A stretch of DNA of 64,000 nt from Streptomyces coeruleorubidus (GCF_008705135.1 NZ_CP023694.1:2914001-2978000); one strand, 5' to 3'. Numbered from the stretch's first letter, positions 1 to 9,003 are shown. Translations and numbers: made by a program. Notes: generated from the letters alone by a model not told the origin.

Positions 1-2
1 AG

Positions 3-743
3 GAATACGGCCCCCTGTTCTCACGCCTGGTGACACGCAGCCGCCGCGTCTGGGTGCGTGACCCGCTCTCGGCCGCGAAGATCGCGCACCTGCGCCGGGA
101 CCGCACGACCGACTACTTCGGTTCGGACGCGGCGCTGCTGTCCCGTCCGGGCGACCTCGACCACCTCCCGACGACGGAATGGTCCCGGGCGGTCCCGGAC
201 GGCGGCGCGATCGGCGTGTTCCTCGGTGCCCGTACCCGGATCCCCGAGTGGCTGCCGGCCTTCTGCCAGGACCTGTCCGAGCGCCTGGGCGCCCCGCTCG
301 AATGGCTGCCCTGGTTCGACCGGGACATCCCCGCTCCGGTCGGCCACATCGCGCCGCGCCCGGGCCGGCACACCATCGGCGACCTGGTGGGGGTCCTCCC
401 CCGCTACCGCCTGGTCATCACGGACACCTACCACCTGTCCGTCAACGCCTGGGGCGCCGGCACCCCCGCGGTGTGCGTCGGCGCGCCCGAGCCGACCCCC
501 AAGACCCACGACGACTACCTGACGCTGAGCGATGTGAAGAAGCACGTCTTCCACATGGCTTACGACGCGGCGGACTTCTACCTGTCCACCCAGGAAGGGC
601 ACCGGCAGGGCGTCGACCGGCTGGTGCGGCTCCTGGAGGGCGGCGGTGCCGAGGCCGTGGCGGCGCGCATCCGTGCGCACGCCGACTACTCGGCGACGGC
701 GTTCACCGAGACGCTGGCCTCGTTGCTCGACGCGCCACGGTGA
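3..743 (+). CDS. polysaccharide pyruvyl transferase family protein, 5' truncated by window edge
   Basis: The reading frame is open to the left edge, so the true start lies outside the window. The first visible in-frame residues are EYGPLFSRLVTRSRRVWVRD. The segment ITDTYHLSVNAWGAGTPAVC resembles the C-terminal sugar-nucleotide-binding-like half of polysaccharide pyruvyl transferases (CsaB/WcaK type), which transfer pyruvate from phosphoenolpyruvate to envelope sugars. About 245 residues are visible, which would be the C-terminal part of a usual protein of 350-400. It ends 4 bp from the convergent methyltransferase stop. Family assignment is from pattern recognition; the substrate is unknown. 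Confidence 0.75.
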   Translation, partial: EYGPLFSRLVTRSRRVWVRDPLSAAKIAHLRRDRTTDYFGSDAALLSRPGDLDHLPTTEWSRAVPDGGAIGVFLGARTRIPEWLPAFCQDLSERLGAPLEWLPWFDRDIPAPVGHIAPRPGRHTIGDLVGVLPRYRLVITDTYHLSVNAWGAGTPAVCVGAPEPTPKTHDDYLTLSDVKKHVFHMAYDAADFYLSTQEGHRQGVDRLVRLLEGGGAEAVAARIRAHADYSATAFTETLASLLDAPR

Positions 744-747
744 GACC

Positions 748-1488
748 TCAGGTCCGCCGGAACAGCGCCGTCCACAGGAAGCTCTCGCCGAAGTACGCCG
801 ACTCCTCCGGCTCGTCCCGCATCCGCCGCAGTTCGACCTCGGTCAGGCCCGAGAAGATCTCCCGCAACGACTCGGACGTGTACGCGAGCCCGCCCCCGAG
901 ACCTTTCGCCTCACGGTAGAAGCCGGTGTCGGACAGCTCCGACCCCATCCCGCCGGCACCGGCGGCGAAGCACGTGAGGCTGAACACGCCCCCGGGAGCC
1001 AGGACGTCGTCCAGCAGCGCCAGGTAGCTGATCCGCCGGTGCGGAGGCAGATGGTGGAAGCAGCCGGAGTCGTGGACGAGGTCGTACGGCCCGGTGAGTT
1101 CCGTGCCGGCGAGCGCGAAAGCGTCCCCGCAGTGGAACCGTACGCCGTCCGCCCCCGCCTCACGGGCCCGTTCCCGGGCCCAGTCGACGGCCGCCGGGGA
1201 CAGGTCGACCGCGTCCACCTCGAACCCCCGCTCCGCCAGGTACAGCGCGTTGCGCCCCGGGCCGCACCCCAGGTCCAGCGCCCGCCCCCCGCTGATCACC
1301 CCCTGTTCGACACAACTCACCAGGTTCTCGTCCGGCTTCGCCACGAAGAACGGCACCTGCCGGGAACGGTCGGCGTAGAAGCCGTCCCACCAATCGGCGC
1401 CCCGCCCCGTCCACCGATCGGCCTCGGGCGCGAACAGCCCGTCGAGCAGCGCGAGTACGTCGTCGACGGTGCGTATGTTCCGGTCCAT
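748..1488 (-). CDS. class I SAM-dependent methyltransferase
   Basis: 246 residues. The SAM-binding motif I, DLGCGPG, is at residues 72-78, followed by an acidic motif II (VDAVDLS) about 18 residues later and an HDSGCFHHLPPH segment typical of the TehB/Methyltransf_25 group. The product is probably a cytosolic small-molecule methyltransferase with unknown substrate. ATG start is preceded by a purine-rich GGAAGGGGGA ribosome-binding site. It converges on the pyruvyl transferase gene with a 4 bp gap. Confidence 0.85.
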   Translation of the reverse strand: MDRNIRTVDDVLALLDGLFAPEADRWTGRGADWWDGFYADRSRQVPFFVAKPDENLVSCVEQGVISGGRALDLGCGPGRNALYLAERGFEVDAVDLSPAAVDWARERAREAGADGVRFHCGDAFALAGTELTGPYDLVHDSGCFHHLPPHRRISYLALLDDVLAPGGVFSLTCFAAGAGGMGSELSDTGFYREAKGLGGGLAYTSESLREIFSGLTEVELRRMRDEPEESAYFGESFLWTALFRRT

Positions 1489-1741
1489 CCGGTCCCCCTT
1501 CCGCTTCCGGCAACCCTATGCCCGGACAGGAGGAAAGCCCAGCTCAGACGGGTTTTCAGGCGCCGGTGAAGGGCCTCCTGCGGCCTACCGCCGAACCGGG
1601 AACCACCCGCCCGGGGCCTCACTCCGCCCCCGGGCCGAAAGAGCGGCGGCGCGCCGCCCAGGGGCCTCGACGCCCCCGATACGGACGACGCGACGCGCAC
1701 CGATGTCCGCCGTCGGCAGATCCAGGAGCTGCCGACACCCC
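1489..1741. other. intergenic region, 253 bp
   Basis: Lies between the methyltransferase start and the MFS exporter stop, both on the minus strand. I see no convincing gene, only GC-rich DNA with short inverted repeats. It probably holds the methyltransferase promoter. Confidence 0.4.
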
Positions 1742-3169
1742 CTAGTGCTCCCGTGCCGTCCGCGGCAGCCAGACCCACATCAACAGCACCCCCACGGCCA
1801 GCACTCCGGTCCCCACCCGGAACGCCAAGGCGTACCCCTCCGTCAGCGCCTCCGGCGTCCCGCTCCCAGCCGACCGGGCCGCCGCGAGGGTGGACAGGAC
1901 CGCCAGGCCCAGGGAACCGCCCATCGTGCGGGAGGTGTTGACGAGCCCGGACACCAGCCCGGCCTCCTCGGGCGCCGCCCCGGACGTGGCCAGGGAGGCC
2001 AGCGGCGTCGCCGCCAGGCCCGCGCCGAGCATCATCAGGACTCCGGGGACCAGGATCGTCGTCGCGTACGCGCCCTCGGGGGTCATCGTCGACTGCCAGG
2101 CGAAGCCCGCCACGGCGACCAGCGTGCCCAGCACCGCCACATTCCGGGCCCCCACCCCCCGCATGAGCCGGGGCGCGATCTTGGAGCCGAAGATGACGGC
2201 CAGGGAGCTCGGGACCAAGGCGAGTCCGGCCTCCAACGGGGTGTAGCCCAGGACGTTCTGCGCGTACAGCGTCATGAAGAACCACATGCAGAACATCGCG
2301 AAGCCGCACAGGAACATCGCCACGTTCGCCGACGACACCGACCGCAGCTTCAGCAGCCCGAGCGGCATCAGCGGACTCTCCGTCCGGGCCTCGACCGCGA
2401 GGAACAGCCCGATCAGCGCGAGCCCGGCGAACAGCGGCAGCAGCGTGGCCGCCGCCGTCCAGCCCGCGGCCTCCGTCTGGGAGATGCCGTAGGCCAGCGT
2501 GCCGAGCCCACCCGTCACGAGCAGCGCGCCGGGCAGGTCGAGCCGCCGCCCGTCCCCGGCCCGGCCCTCGGTGAGGACCCAGGCGGCCGCGCACAGCACC
2601 ACCGCCCCCACGGGCACGTTGATCAGCAGCACCCACCGCCACGACAACGTCTCCACCAGGAGCCCGCCGACCAGGCCGCCCGCCGCGCCGCCGCCGGCAC
2701 CGACCGCCGTCCAGGTCCCGATGGCCCGGGCCCGGGCGGCGCCCTCCGGCACCGAGGCCGTGAGGATCGTCAGCGTCGAGGGCGCCAGCACCGCCGCCCC
2801 GAGCCCCTGCACGGCCCGCGCCACCAGCAACTGCCACTCCTCCTGCGCCAGTCCGCCGCCCAGCGAGGCCAAGGTGAACAGTCCGAGCCCGATGAGGAAC
2901 ATCCGCTTGCGGCCGTAGAGGTCCCCGGCCCGCCCGCCGAGCAGCATGAACCCGGCGAAGGCTATGGAGTAGGCGTTCACCACCCATTGCAGGCCCTGTT
3001 CGCTCAGTCCGAGCCCGGTCCGCATCGACGGCAGCGCCACGTTGACCACGGACACGTCCAGCACGACGAGGAACTGCCCGGCACAGGTGAGCGCGACCAC
3101 GAGCCAGGTGGGAGGCGCGGTACGGCGGGGCGTACGGGTTATTTCGGCGGCTTCGACCATGGGTGTCAT
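1742..3169 (-). CDS. MFS transporter, DHA2-like drug exporter
   Basis: 475 residues from the ATG at 3167-3169, which has GGAG 11 bases upstream; a second ATG lies three codons in, and a more upstream in-frame start would add an unlikely basic, non-membrane tail. It has about 14 hydrophobic segments and MFS motif A, GGRAGDLYGRKRM, after the second. The family uses the proton gradient to export drugs or own metabolites across the cytoplasmic membrane. It is divergent from a second MFS gene, sharing a 207 bp intergenic region with operator-like repeats. Substrate unknown. Confidence 0.88.
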   Translation of the reverse strand: MTPMVEAAEITRTPRRTAPPTWLVVALTCAGQFLVVLDVSVVNVALPSMRTGLGLSEQGLQWVVNAYSIAFAGFMLLGGRAGDLYGRKRMFLIGLGLFTLASLGGGLAQEEWQLLVARAVQGLGAAVLAPSTLTILTASVPEGAARARAIGTWTAVGAGGGAAGGLVGGLLVETLSWRWVLLINVPVGAVVLCAAAWVLTEGRAGDGRRLDLPGALLVTGGLGTLAYGISQTEAAGWTAAATLLPLFAGLALIGLFLAVEARTESPLMPLGLLKLRSVSSANVAMFLCGFAMFCMWFFMTLYAQNVLGYTPLEAGLALVPSSLAVIFGSKIAPRLMRGVGARNVAVLGTLVAVAGFAWQSTMTPEGAYATTILVPGVLMMLGAGLAATPLASLATSGAAPEEAGLVSGLVNTSRTMGGSLGLAVLSTLAAARSAGSGTPEALTEGYALAFRVGTGVLAVGVLLMWVWLPRTAREH

Positions 3170-3203
3170 GCTCTCAACCACTCCAGCCCGTGGGCATCGG
3201 TTT

Positions 3204-3303
3204 TTGGACCAGGTTCTTGGACCTAGGACCACGGCAGCTCCGGCCCCCTTCCGCAAGAGAAGGTCAAGATTTCGTTAGAGTGCCGAAGCAACGGAATAGT
3301 TGC
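3204..3303. promoter_or_regulatory. operator-like repeats in divergent MFS promoter region
   Basis: TTGGACC occurs at 3204-3210 and 3217-3223 (13 bp apart), with the near copy TAGGACC at 3224-3230. Separately, GCAAC(6)GTTGC forms an inverted repeat at 3288-3303. Both lie between two oppositely oriented exporter genes. No regulator is adjacent, so the cognate factor is unknown. Confidence 0.35.
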
Positions 3304-3376
3304 CTACGCATACAAGGTTCACACCCCACGTAACCACGCGCCCCCCGAACACACCCCGGCCTGGAGGCCCTCCTCA

Positions 3377-5119
3377 ATGACGCAGACGACGACAGTCCGT
3401 CCCGCCGGCGGAGCGCGCGGGGCCGTGGTCCCGGTACTCGCCTTCGCGGGCATCGTTGTCGCGGTGATGCAGACCCTGCTCGTCCCGGTCATCAAGGACC
3501 TGCCGCAACTGCTGGACACCGCCCCCAGCGACGCCACCTGGGTCCTGACCTCGACCCTCCTCTCGGGCGCGGTGGCCACCCCGATCATGGGCCGCCTCGG
3601 CGACCTCTACGGCAAGCGGCGCATGCTGATCACGAGCCTGTCGGTCATGGTCGTCGGCGCCCTGGTCAGCGCGTTCACCAGCGACCTGCTGCTCATGATC
3701 GCCGGCCGTACGCTCCAGGGCTTCGCGATGGGCGCCATCCCGCTCGGCATCGGCCTGATGCGCGACATGCTGCCCCGCGAACGGCTCGGCTCGGCGATGG
3801 CCCTGATGAGCTCCTCCATAGGCGTCGGCGGCGGCCTCGCCCTGCCCGCCGCCGCCCTGGTCGCCCAGCACACCGACTGGCACGCCCTGTTCTACGGCGC
3901 CGCCGGCCTCGGTGTCCTCGCCATCGCCCTCACCCTGCTCGTCGTGCCCGAGTCGCCGATGCGCGCCGAGGGCTCCTTCGACCTGCCGGGCGCGATCGGC
4001 CTCTCCGCCGGTCTCGTGCTCTTCCTGCTGCCGATCACCAAGGGCAGCGACTGGGGCTGGTCCTCCGGCACCACGCTCGGCCTGTTCGCCGCCGCCGCGG
4101 TCGTCCTGTTCCTGTGGGGCGTGATGGAGCTGCGCGTCAAGGCGCCGCTGGTCGACCTGCGCACCACGGCCCGTCCGGCCGTCCTCTTCACCAACCTCGC
4201 CTCGATCATGGTCGGCGTCTCCTTCTACGTCGTCTCCCTGGTCCTGCCCCAGCTTCTCCAGCTGCCGAAGTCCACCGGCTACGGCCTCGGCCAGTCGATG
4301 GTCGTCGCGGGTCTGCTCGTCGCGCCGCTCGGCCTGACGATGATGTTCACCGCGCCCGTCTACGCCCGGCTGTCCGCGAAGTACGGCCCCAAGGTCACCC
4401 TGATCCTCGGCCTGCTGATCATCGCGATCGGCTACGGCGCCGGCCTCGGCCTGATGAGCGCCGCCTGGCAGAGCCTGGTCATCTCGGTCCTGCTGGGCGC
4501 GGGCATCGGCCTCGCCTACTCCTCGCTGCCCGCCCTGATCGTGGGCGCGGTCCCGGCCTCGGAGACCGGTGCGGCGAACGGCCTCAACACCCTGATGCGC
4601 TCCATCGGCACGTCGGTGTCGAGCGCCGTGATCGGCATGGTGCTGGCGAACACCGCGGACAACGTCGGCGGCGTCGAGATCCCGACCATGCACGGCTTCC
4701 GGGTCTCCTTCCTGATCGCGACCGGCGCGGTCGCCGTGGGCCTGCTCCTGGCCCTCTTCCTGCCGGGCCGCCGCCCGTCGGACAAACCGCAGTTGCGCGC
4801 CAGCAGCGAGGAGGACGCGGCACTGGAGCGCGCCGAGCAGGTCCTGCGCGGCTTCCGCGGCCGGGTGCTGGCGGCCGACGGCACGCCGGTCGCCCGCGCC
4901 AAGGTCACGCTGATCGACCGCCGGGGCCGCCAGGCGGGCGCGACGCTCTCCGCCGAGGACGGCAGCTACACGCTCACCGTCCCCGACCCGGGCTCCTACG
5001 TCCTCGCCGCCCGCGCCGCGGGCCACGCCCCGCTCGCCTCGTCCGCGACCCACACGGGGGACGAGCGGCCAGTCGACCTGGACCTGCCGCTGCCAGGACA
5101 CACGGTCTCAGCCCCATGA
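3377..5119 (+). CDS. MFS transporter with C-terminal carboxypeptidase-regulatory-like domain
   Basis: 580 residues. Residues 1-460 form a DHA2-type exporter with motif A, GRLGDLYGKRRML, at 72-84 and about 14 hydrophobic segments. After a charged linker (about 462-490), residues 492-575 form a beta-rich domain: FRGRVLAADGTPVARAKVTL, then AEDGSYTLTVPDPGSYVLAA, the typical signature of CarboxypepD_reg/transthyretin-like folds. Such domains are usually extracellular, but in a 14-helix MFS protein the C-terminus is expected in the cytoplasm. Divergent from another MFS gene. Substrate and role of the extra domain are unknown. Confidence 0.88.
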   Translation: MTQTTTVRPAGGARGAVVPVLAFAGIVVAVMQTLLVPVIKDLPQLLDTAPSDATWVLTSTLLSGAVATPIMGRLGDLYGKRRMLITSLSVMVVGALVSAFTSDLLLMIAGRTLQGFAMGAIPLGIGLMRDMLPRERLGSAMALMSSSIGVGGGLALPAAALVAQHTDWHALFYGAAGLGVLAIALTLLVVPESPMRAEGSFDLPGAIGLSAGLVLFLLPITKGSDWGWSSGTTLGLFAAAAVVLFLWGVMELRVKAPLVDLRTTARPAVLFTNLASIMVGVSFYVVSLVLPQLLQLPKSTGYGLGQSMVVAGLLVAPLGLTMMFTAPVYARLSAKYGPKVTLILGLLIIAIGYGAGLGLMSAAWQSLVISVLLGAGIGLAYSSLPALIVGAVPASETGAANGLNTLMRSIGTSVSSAVIGMVLANTADNVGGVEIPTMHGFRVSFLIATGAVAVGLLLALFLPGRRPSDKPQLRASSEEDAALERAEQVLRGFRGRVLAADGTPVARAKVTLIDRRGRQAGATLSAEDGSYTLTVPDPGSYVLAARAAGHAPLASSATHTGDERPVDLDLPLPGHTVSAP

Positions 5120-5178
5120 AAGTGAGTTATGGCGTGTGTGGATTGAGTGTCCGGGTGGTGGTGTGTGGTTTACGGGGG

Positions 5179-5194
5179 GAGGGAATGGGCGTTC
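5179..5194. repeat. short inverted repeat upstream of TnpB-like gene
   Basis: GGGAA(6)TTCCC lies 85 bp before the TnpB-like start. IS200/IS605 elements carry imperfect subterminal hairpins, so this could be a left-end relic, but five base pairs alone are weak support. Confidence 0.2.
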
Positions 5195-5278
5195 CCAGAT
5201 CGAATGCGTGACCTTTTCGGACGTGGGGCGTCGGGTGGGTGACAGACGTAGCCAGGGCCGCAGGGAAGGGGGACGGGG

Positions 5279-6892
5279 GTGGGTATTGCGCGTGTGCTGT
5301 CGGAGCCGTTCGTCGTCCTCGGTTCCTCCGGCGTCGCGATCCGTACCCGGCTCAAGGGCCTGTCCGCTGGGGACGAGGAGGTGCTGCGCCTGGTCGGCAA
5401 GCACCTGGGGTCGCTTGCTTCGCGTGACCTGAAGCGGCGCTGCGCAGAGGGGCTGCAGCACTCTGCGCAGACGTGGGCGCAGCGTAAACGCGCTCTGAGT
5501 GCGGAGTCCTCGTCGCGGTGGGCGGGCAGTATCACCAAGGCCACGCATGATCAGTGGGCGCTGTCGCGGCGTGCGCAACTCGCCCACATCCAGGCTCTGG
5601 AAGCCGGTGTGCGCACGATCGCGCACCGGTTGTCGCTGCCGGTGGGCGAGAAAGGCACCAAACGGGCGCCGGGCGGCTACCGGAGTCGGCAGGAGTGGTT
5701 CGCCAAGACACGTCGCCTGCGCGTGCTTGAGGACCGGCTCGCCGCCGAGCGTGCCGACCGCGAAGCCGGGCGGGTGCGCGTCGTACGCGGCGGGAAACGG
5801 CTGGCCCGCAACCGCCACCACCTCGACCAAGCACAGCTCACCGAGGCAGCCTGGCGCCAGCGGTGGGAAGCGTCGCGCTGGTTCCTTCAGGCCGACGGGG
5901 AGAGCGGGAAGCGGTTCGGGAACGAGACGATCCGCCTCACCCCGGACGGTGAGGTCAGCATCAAGCTCCCCGCGCCGCTCGCGTATCTGGCGAACACCGG
6001 GCACGGCCGGTACGTCCTCACCGGAACCGTCGCCTTCCACCACCGTGGCGAGGAGTGGGCCGACCGTGTGGCGGCGCACCGGGCCGTGGCCTACCGCATC
6101 CACCTCGACACCGACCGGAACCGCTGGTATGTGACCGCCTCGTGGACGATCCCGCCGGTCAAGACGGTTCCACTGGCTCAGGCCCGCGCCGGCGGGATGA
6201 TCGGCGTCGACACCAACGCCGACCACCTCGCGGCATGGCGCCTGGACGCGCACGGCAACCCGGTCGGCGCCCCGCGCCGGTTCTTCTTCGGCCTCGACGG
6301 GCCCGCCACCTACCGCGATGCCCAGGTACGGCACGCGCTGGTACGCCTGCTGCACTTCGCCAAGCGCCACGGCCTGAGTCTGGCGATCGAGGACCTGGAC
6401 TTCCAAGCGGAGACGACTCGAGAGAAGCACGGCAGTCGGAAACGGTTCCGCAAGCTGATCTCCGGCATGCCGGTGTCCAGGTTGCGAGCGCGGCTGGTCA
6501 GCATGGCCGCTGAGCTGGGGATCACCATCGTCGCCGTAGACCCGGCCTACACCTCCCAGTGGGGGGCCCAACATTGGCAGAAACCCCTCACCAGCAATAA
6601 ACGCGCCACCACCCGGCATGATGCCGCCGCGGTGGCGATCGGAAGGCGCGCCCTCGGGCACCCGATCCGGCGACGGGCGGCACCGCCCCCGCAGCACCAG
6701 AGCGATGCTGCTGGGTATCGGACCGCCCAGGCCGGACCGGGCGCCCAAGGGCGTGAGGAAACCCGCCCCCGCATTCCCGGACCACGGACACGATCCATGC
6801 GCGCCGGATGCGGAGCGAACGCGGGGGACCAGGACGCCCAACACCGTTCGGGGCGTCCGGCTGAGCACGTACAACTCATGCTCAGACTCTAG
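5279..6892 (+). CDS. TnpB-like RuvC nuclease, IS200/IS605 accessory-type, zinc-ribbon-less
   Basis: 537 residues from a GTG at 5279, preceded by AAGGGGGA. The C-terminal half carries a RuvC-like active site: D311 in IGVDTNADHL, E371 in LAIEDLDF and D448 in TTRHDAAAVAIGRR. TnpB proteins normally have a four-cysteine zinc ribbon between the last two motifs; here that stretch reads DPAYTSQWGAQHW with no cysteines. The N-terminal 300 residues are basic. The last ~85 residues are Arg/Pro/Gln-rich and may be poorly constrained. No TnpA transposase gene lies nearby. In the TnpB family such proteins are RNA-guided DNA nucleases, but activity here is inference. Confidence 0.8.
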   Translation: MGIARVLSEPFVVLGSSGVAIRTRLKGLSAGDEEVLRLVGKHLGSLASRDLKRRCAEGLQHSAQTWAQRKRALSAESSSRWAGSITKATHDQWALSRRAQLAHIQALEAGVRTIAHRLSLPVGEKGTKRAPGGYRSRQEWFAKTRRLRVLEDRLAAERADREAGRVRVVRGGKRLARNRHHLDQAQLTEAAWRQRWEASRWFLQADGESGKRFGNETIRLTPDGEVSIKLPAPLAYLANTGHGRYVLTGTVAFHHRGEEWADRVAAHRAVAYRIHLDTDRNRWYVTASWTIPPVKTVPLAQARAGGMIGVDTNADHLAAWRLDAHGNPVGAPRRFFFGLDGPATYRDAQVRHALVRLLHFAKRHGLSLAIEDLDFQAETTREKHGSRKRFRKLISGMPVSRLRARLVSMAAELGITIVAVDPAYTSQWGAQHWQKPLTSNKRATTRHDAAAVAIGRRALGHPIRRRAAPPPQHQSDAAGYRTAQAGPGAQGREETRPRIPGPRTRSMRAGCGANAGDQDAQHRSGRPAEHVQLMLRL

Positions 6893-6943
6893 GAACGGTA
6901 CGGCACCATGGGCGCACGGAGTCGTACGAGCGAGAGGAACCCC

Positions 6944-7594
6944 ATGCCCCCGACCCCCAAGCCCGAGATCCTGGCCGCGTTCGAGGCGGCGAAGGGGTTC
7001 ATGCCCGTGGACGAGGGCCTGGCCCTGTACGCGGCGGCGGTGGAGGCCGGGCGGTTCGGGCTGCCGCTCCTGGAGGTCGGCACGTACTGCGGCCGGTCCA
7101 CGGTCCTGCTCGCCGACGCGGCCCGCGAGGCCGGGGTCTGCGCCCTGACCGTCGACCACCACCGCGGCAGCGAGGAGCAGCAGCCGGGCTGGGAGTACCA
7201 CGACCCGGAGACGGTCGACCCCGAGCTCGGCGTGATGGACACGCTGCCCACGTTCCGCCGCACGCTGCACCGGGCGGGCCTGGAGGACCACGTGGTGGCC
7301 CTGGTCGGCCGCTCCCCGCAGATCGCGGCGATCTGGCGGACCCCTCTCGGCCTCGTCTTCATCGACGGCGGCCACACGGACGAGCACGCCACCGCCGACT
7401 ACGAGGGCTGGGCCCCGCACCTGGCCGAGGGCGGTCTGCTCGCCATCCACGACGTCTTCCCCGACCCGCAGGACGAGTTCACCGGCCAGGCCCCCTACCG
7501 CGTCTACCTCCGGGCCCTCGCCTCCGGCGCGTTCACGGAGGTCTCGGCCACGGACTCGCTGCGGGTCCTGCGGCGCACCGGCCCGGGCATCTAG
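6944..7594 (+). CDS. class I SAM-dependent methyltransferase (Methyltransf_24-like)
   Basis: 216 residues from the ATG at 6944, which has GAGAGGAAC just upstream; an in-frame ATG at 6908 lacks a ribosome-binding site. The motif LLEVGTYCGRSTVLLADAA and the FIDGGHTDEHATADY segment match the O-methyltransferase-like group in which an Asp-Gly-His/Asp region holds a metal or substrate. It follows the TnpB-like gene by 51 bp, a possible boundary of that element. Substrate unknown. Confidence 0.82.
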   Translation: MPPTPKPEILAAFEAAKGFMPVDEGLALYAAAVEAGRFGLPLLEVGTYCGRSTVLLADAAREAGVCALTVDHHRGSEEQQPGWEYHDPETVDPELGVMDTLPTFRRTLHRAGLEDHVVALVGRSPQIAAIWRTPLGLVFIDGGHTDEHATADYEGWAPHLAEGGLLAIHDVFPDPQDEFTGQAPYRVYLRALASGAFTEVSATDSLRVLRRTGPGI

Positions 7595-7701
7595 CAGAAC
7601 GGCTGGGCGGGTGAACTGCGCGCCCTCCGCCCCCTCCCGGTCGGCCCACGGGCGGCGTGGCGAGTCGGCGGGCGACCGCCGCTGCCCAAGGATCCGGCCG
7701 C

Positions 7702-7989
7702 GTGGCACACACCTTCGCAGAGCTCGTGGAGAAGCAGCGCGCGGCGGACGAGGCGTACGCCCGCGTGCGGCAACTGCAGGACGCGTACGGTCCGCCCACC
7801 CAGACCAAGTGGAGCCCCCAGCAGACCACCACGTGGGAGACCGCCTGGCGCGCCTGGCGCGACCTCGCCCGCGACGTCCAGGCGGCGGTGACCGCGTACG
7901 CGAAGCAGGAGCAGACTCCCCGCCAGGAGATCGAGGCGCGGGTGAAGGAGGCGGTACGGCACGGGGACCCCGACGCCAACGACGGGTAG
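7702..7989 (+). CDS. small conserved helical protein of unknown function
   Basis: 95 residues from a GTG at 7702 with AAGGA upstream; an in-frame ATG at 7657 is possible but adds an Ala/Arg tail without conservation signals. The sequence is charged and likely helical (FAELVEKQRAADEAYARVRQ ... EQTPRQEIEARVKEAVRHG), with Trp-rich centre (TTWETAWRAWRDLA). No membrane or secretion signal. I do not recognise a named family. Lies 63 bp before the amidase gene on the same strand. Confidence 0.65.
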   Translation: MAHTFAELVEKQRAADEAYARVRQLQDAYGPPTQTKWSPQQTTTWETAWRAWRDLARDVQAAVTAYAKQEQTPRQEIEARVKEAVRHGDPDANDG

Positions 7990-8052
7990 CCGCCACCCGT
8001 TGGGCCGTGCTCGACCCGCAGCGGGCCGGCGGCGGCCGCTAGGGTGGCAGAC

Positions 8053-9003
8053 GTGTCGTACGTAGGCCCTGACTTCGAACCTCCCCAGCCCCGCCGCTCC
8101 CGCCGCGGCCCCCTGACCGTCGCGCTCGCCGCGCTGGTGCCCGGGGCGCTGCTCGGCTGGCTCGTGTACGAGACGGTGGGCGGCTCCGGGGACGGAGACG
8201 GCTCGGGGCAGGCAACCGTGCGGTCCTCGCCGCCCTCCGCGTCAGGCGCGCCCACCGACGACGGCAAGGAGCCGAGCGCCTCTCCGGCGCCGACGGCGTC
8301 CTCGACCTCCGCGCCCGCTCCGGCCTCCGGCCCGCTCAAGGGGAAGGTCGTCGTCATCGACCCCGGGCACAATCCGGAGAACTTCCAGCACCCGTCCGAG
8401 ATCAACCGCAAGGTGAACATCGGGACGAACTGGAAGGAGTGCGACACCACGGGCACGTCCACCAACGACGGTTACACCGAGGCGAAGTTCACCCTGGACG
8501 TGGCACACCGGATGCGCACACTCCTCGAAGAGCAGGGCGCCACGGTGAAACTGACGCAGGACGCCGACCGGCCGTACGGCCCGTGCGTGGACGAGCGGGC
8601 CCGGATCGGCAACGAGGCGAAGGCCGACGCCGTGGTCTCGGTCCACGCGGACGGCTCGGGCGCCGGCAACCGCGGCTTCCACGTCATCCTGCCCGGCACC
8701 GTGCACGCGGGCGCCGCCGACACCCGTGCGATCGTCGCCCCCTCCCGCGATCTCGGCGAGCGCGTCGCGGGCCGCTTCGTGGCCGTCACCGGCAGCGCGC
8801 CGTCCAACTACGTCGGCGACGGCAGCGGTCTCGTCACGCGTAAGGACCTGGGCGGTCTCAATCTGTCAACGGTTCCCAAGGTGTTCATCGAGTGCGGCAA
8901 CATGCGCGATAGCAAGGACGCGGCGTTGCTGACCAGCGGCGCGTGGCGGCAGAAGGCGGCGCAAGGGATCTCTGAGGGAATCGTGAGTTTCCTGCGCGGG
9001 TAG
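8053..9003 (+). CDS. N-acetylmuramoyl-L-alanine amidase (Amidase_3), membrane-anchored or secreted
   Basis: 316 residues from the GTG at 8053 with AGGGTGG upstream (GTG at 8044 is an alternative). A basic N-terminus precedes one hydrophobic segment (TVALAALVPGALLGWLVYE), then a Ser/Pro/Ala-rich linker to about residue 95. The catalytic domain shows DPGH (H106), E143 in YTEAKF, VSVHADGS (H198) and IECGNM (E280), matching the zinc ligands and catalytic glutamate of the family. It would cleave the lactyl amide bond between muramic acid and the peptide stem during wall remodelling. Confidence 0.92.
   Translation: MSYVGPDFEPPQPRRSRRGPLTVALAALVPGALLGWLVYETVGGSGDGDGSGQATVRSSPPSASGAPTDDGKEPSASPAPTASSTSAPAPASGPLKGKVVVIDPGHNPENFQHPSEINRKVNIGTNWKECDTTGTSTNDGYTEAKFTLDVAHRMRTLLEEQGATVKLTQDADRPYGPCVDERARIGNEAKADAVVSVHADGSGAGNRGFHVILPGTVHAGAADTRAIVAPSRDLGERVAGRFVAVTGSAPSNYVGDGSGLVTRKDLGGLNLSTVPKVFIECGNMRDSKDAALLTSGAWRQKAAQGISEGIVSFLRG

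Noticed and set aside
5108..7996. Long minus-strand open frame (962 codons) across the TnpB-like and methyltransferase genes
   Set aside because: It lies antisense to recognisable genes with conserved motifs, is Arg/Pro/Gly-rich without domains, and long open antisense frames are normal in GC-rich DNA.
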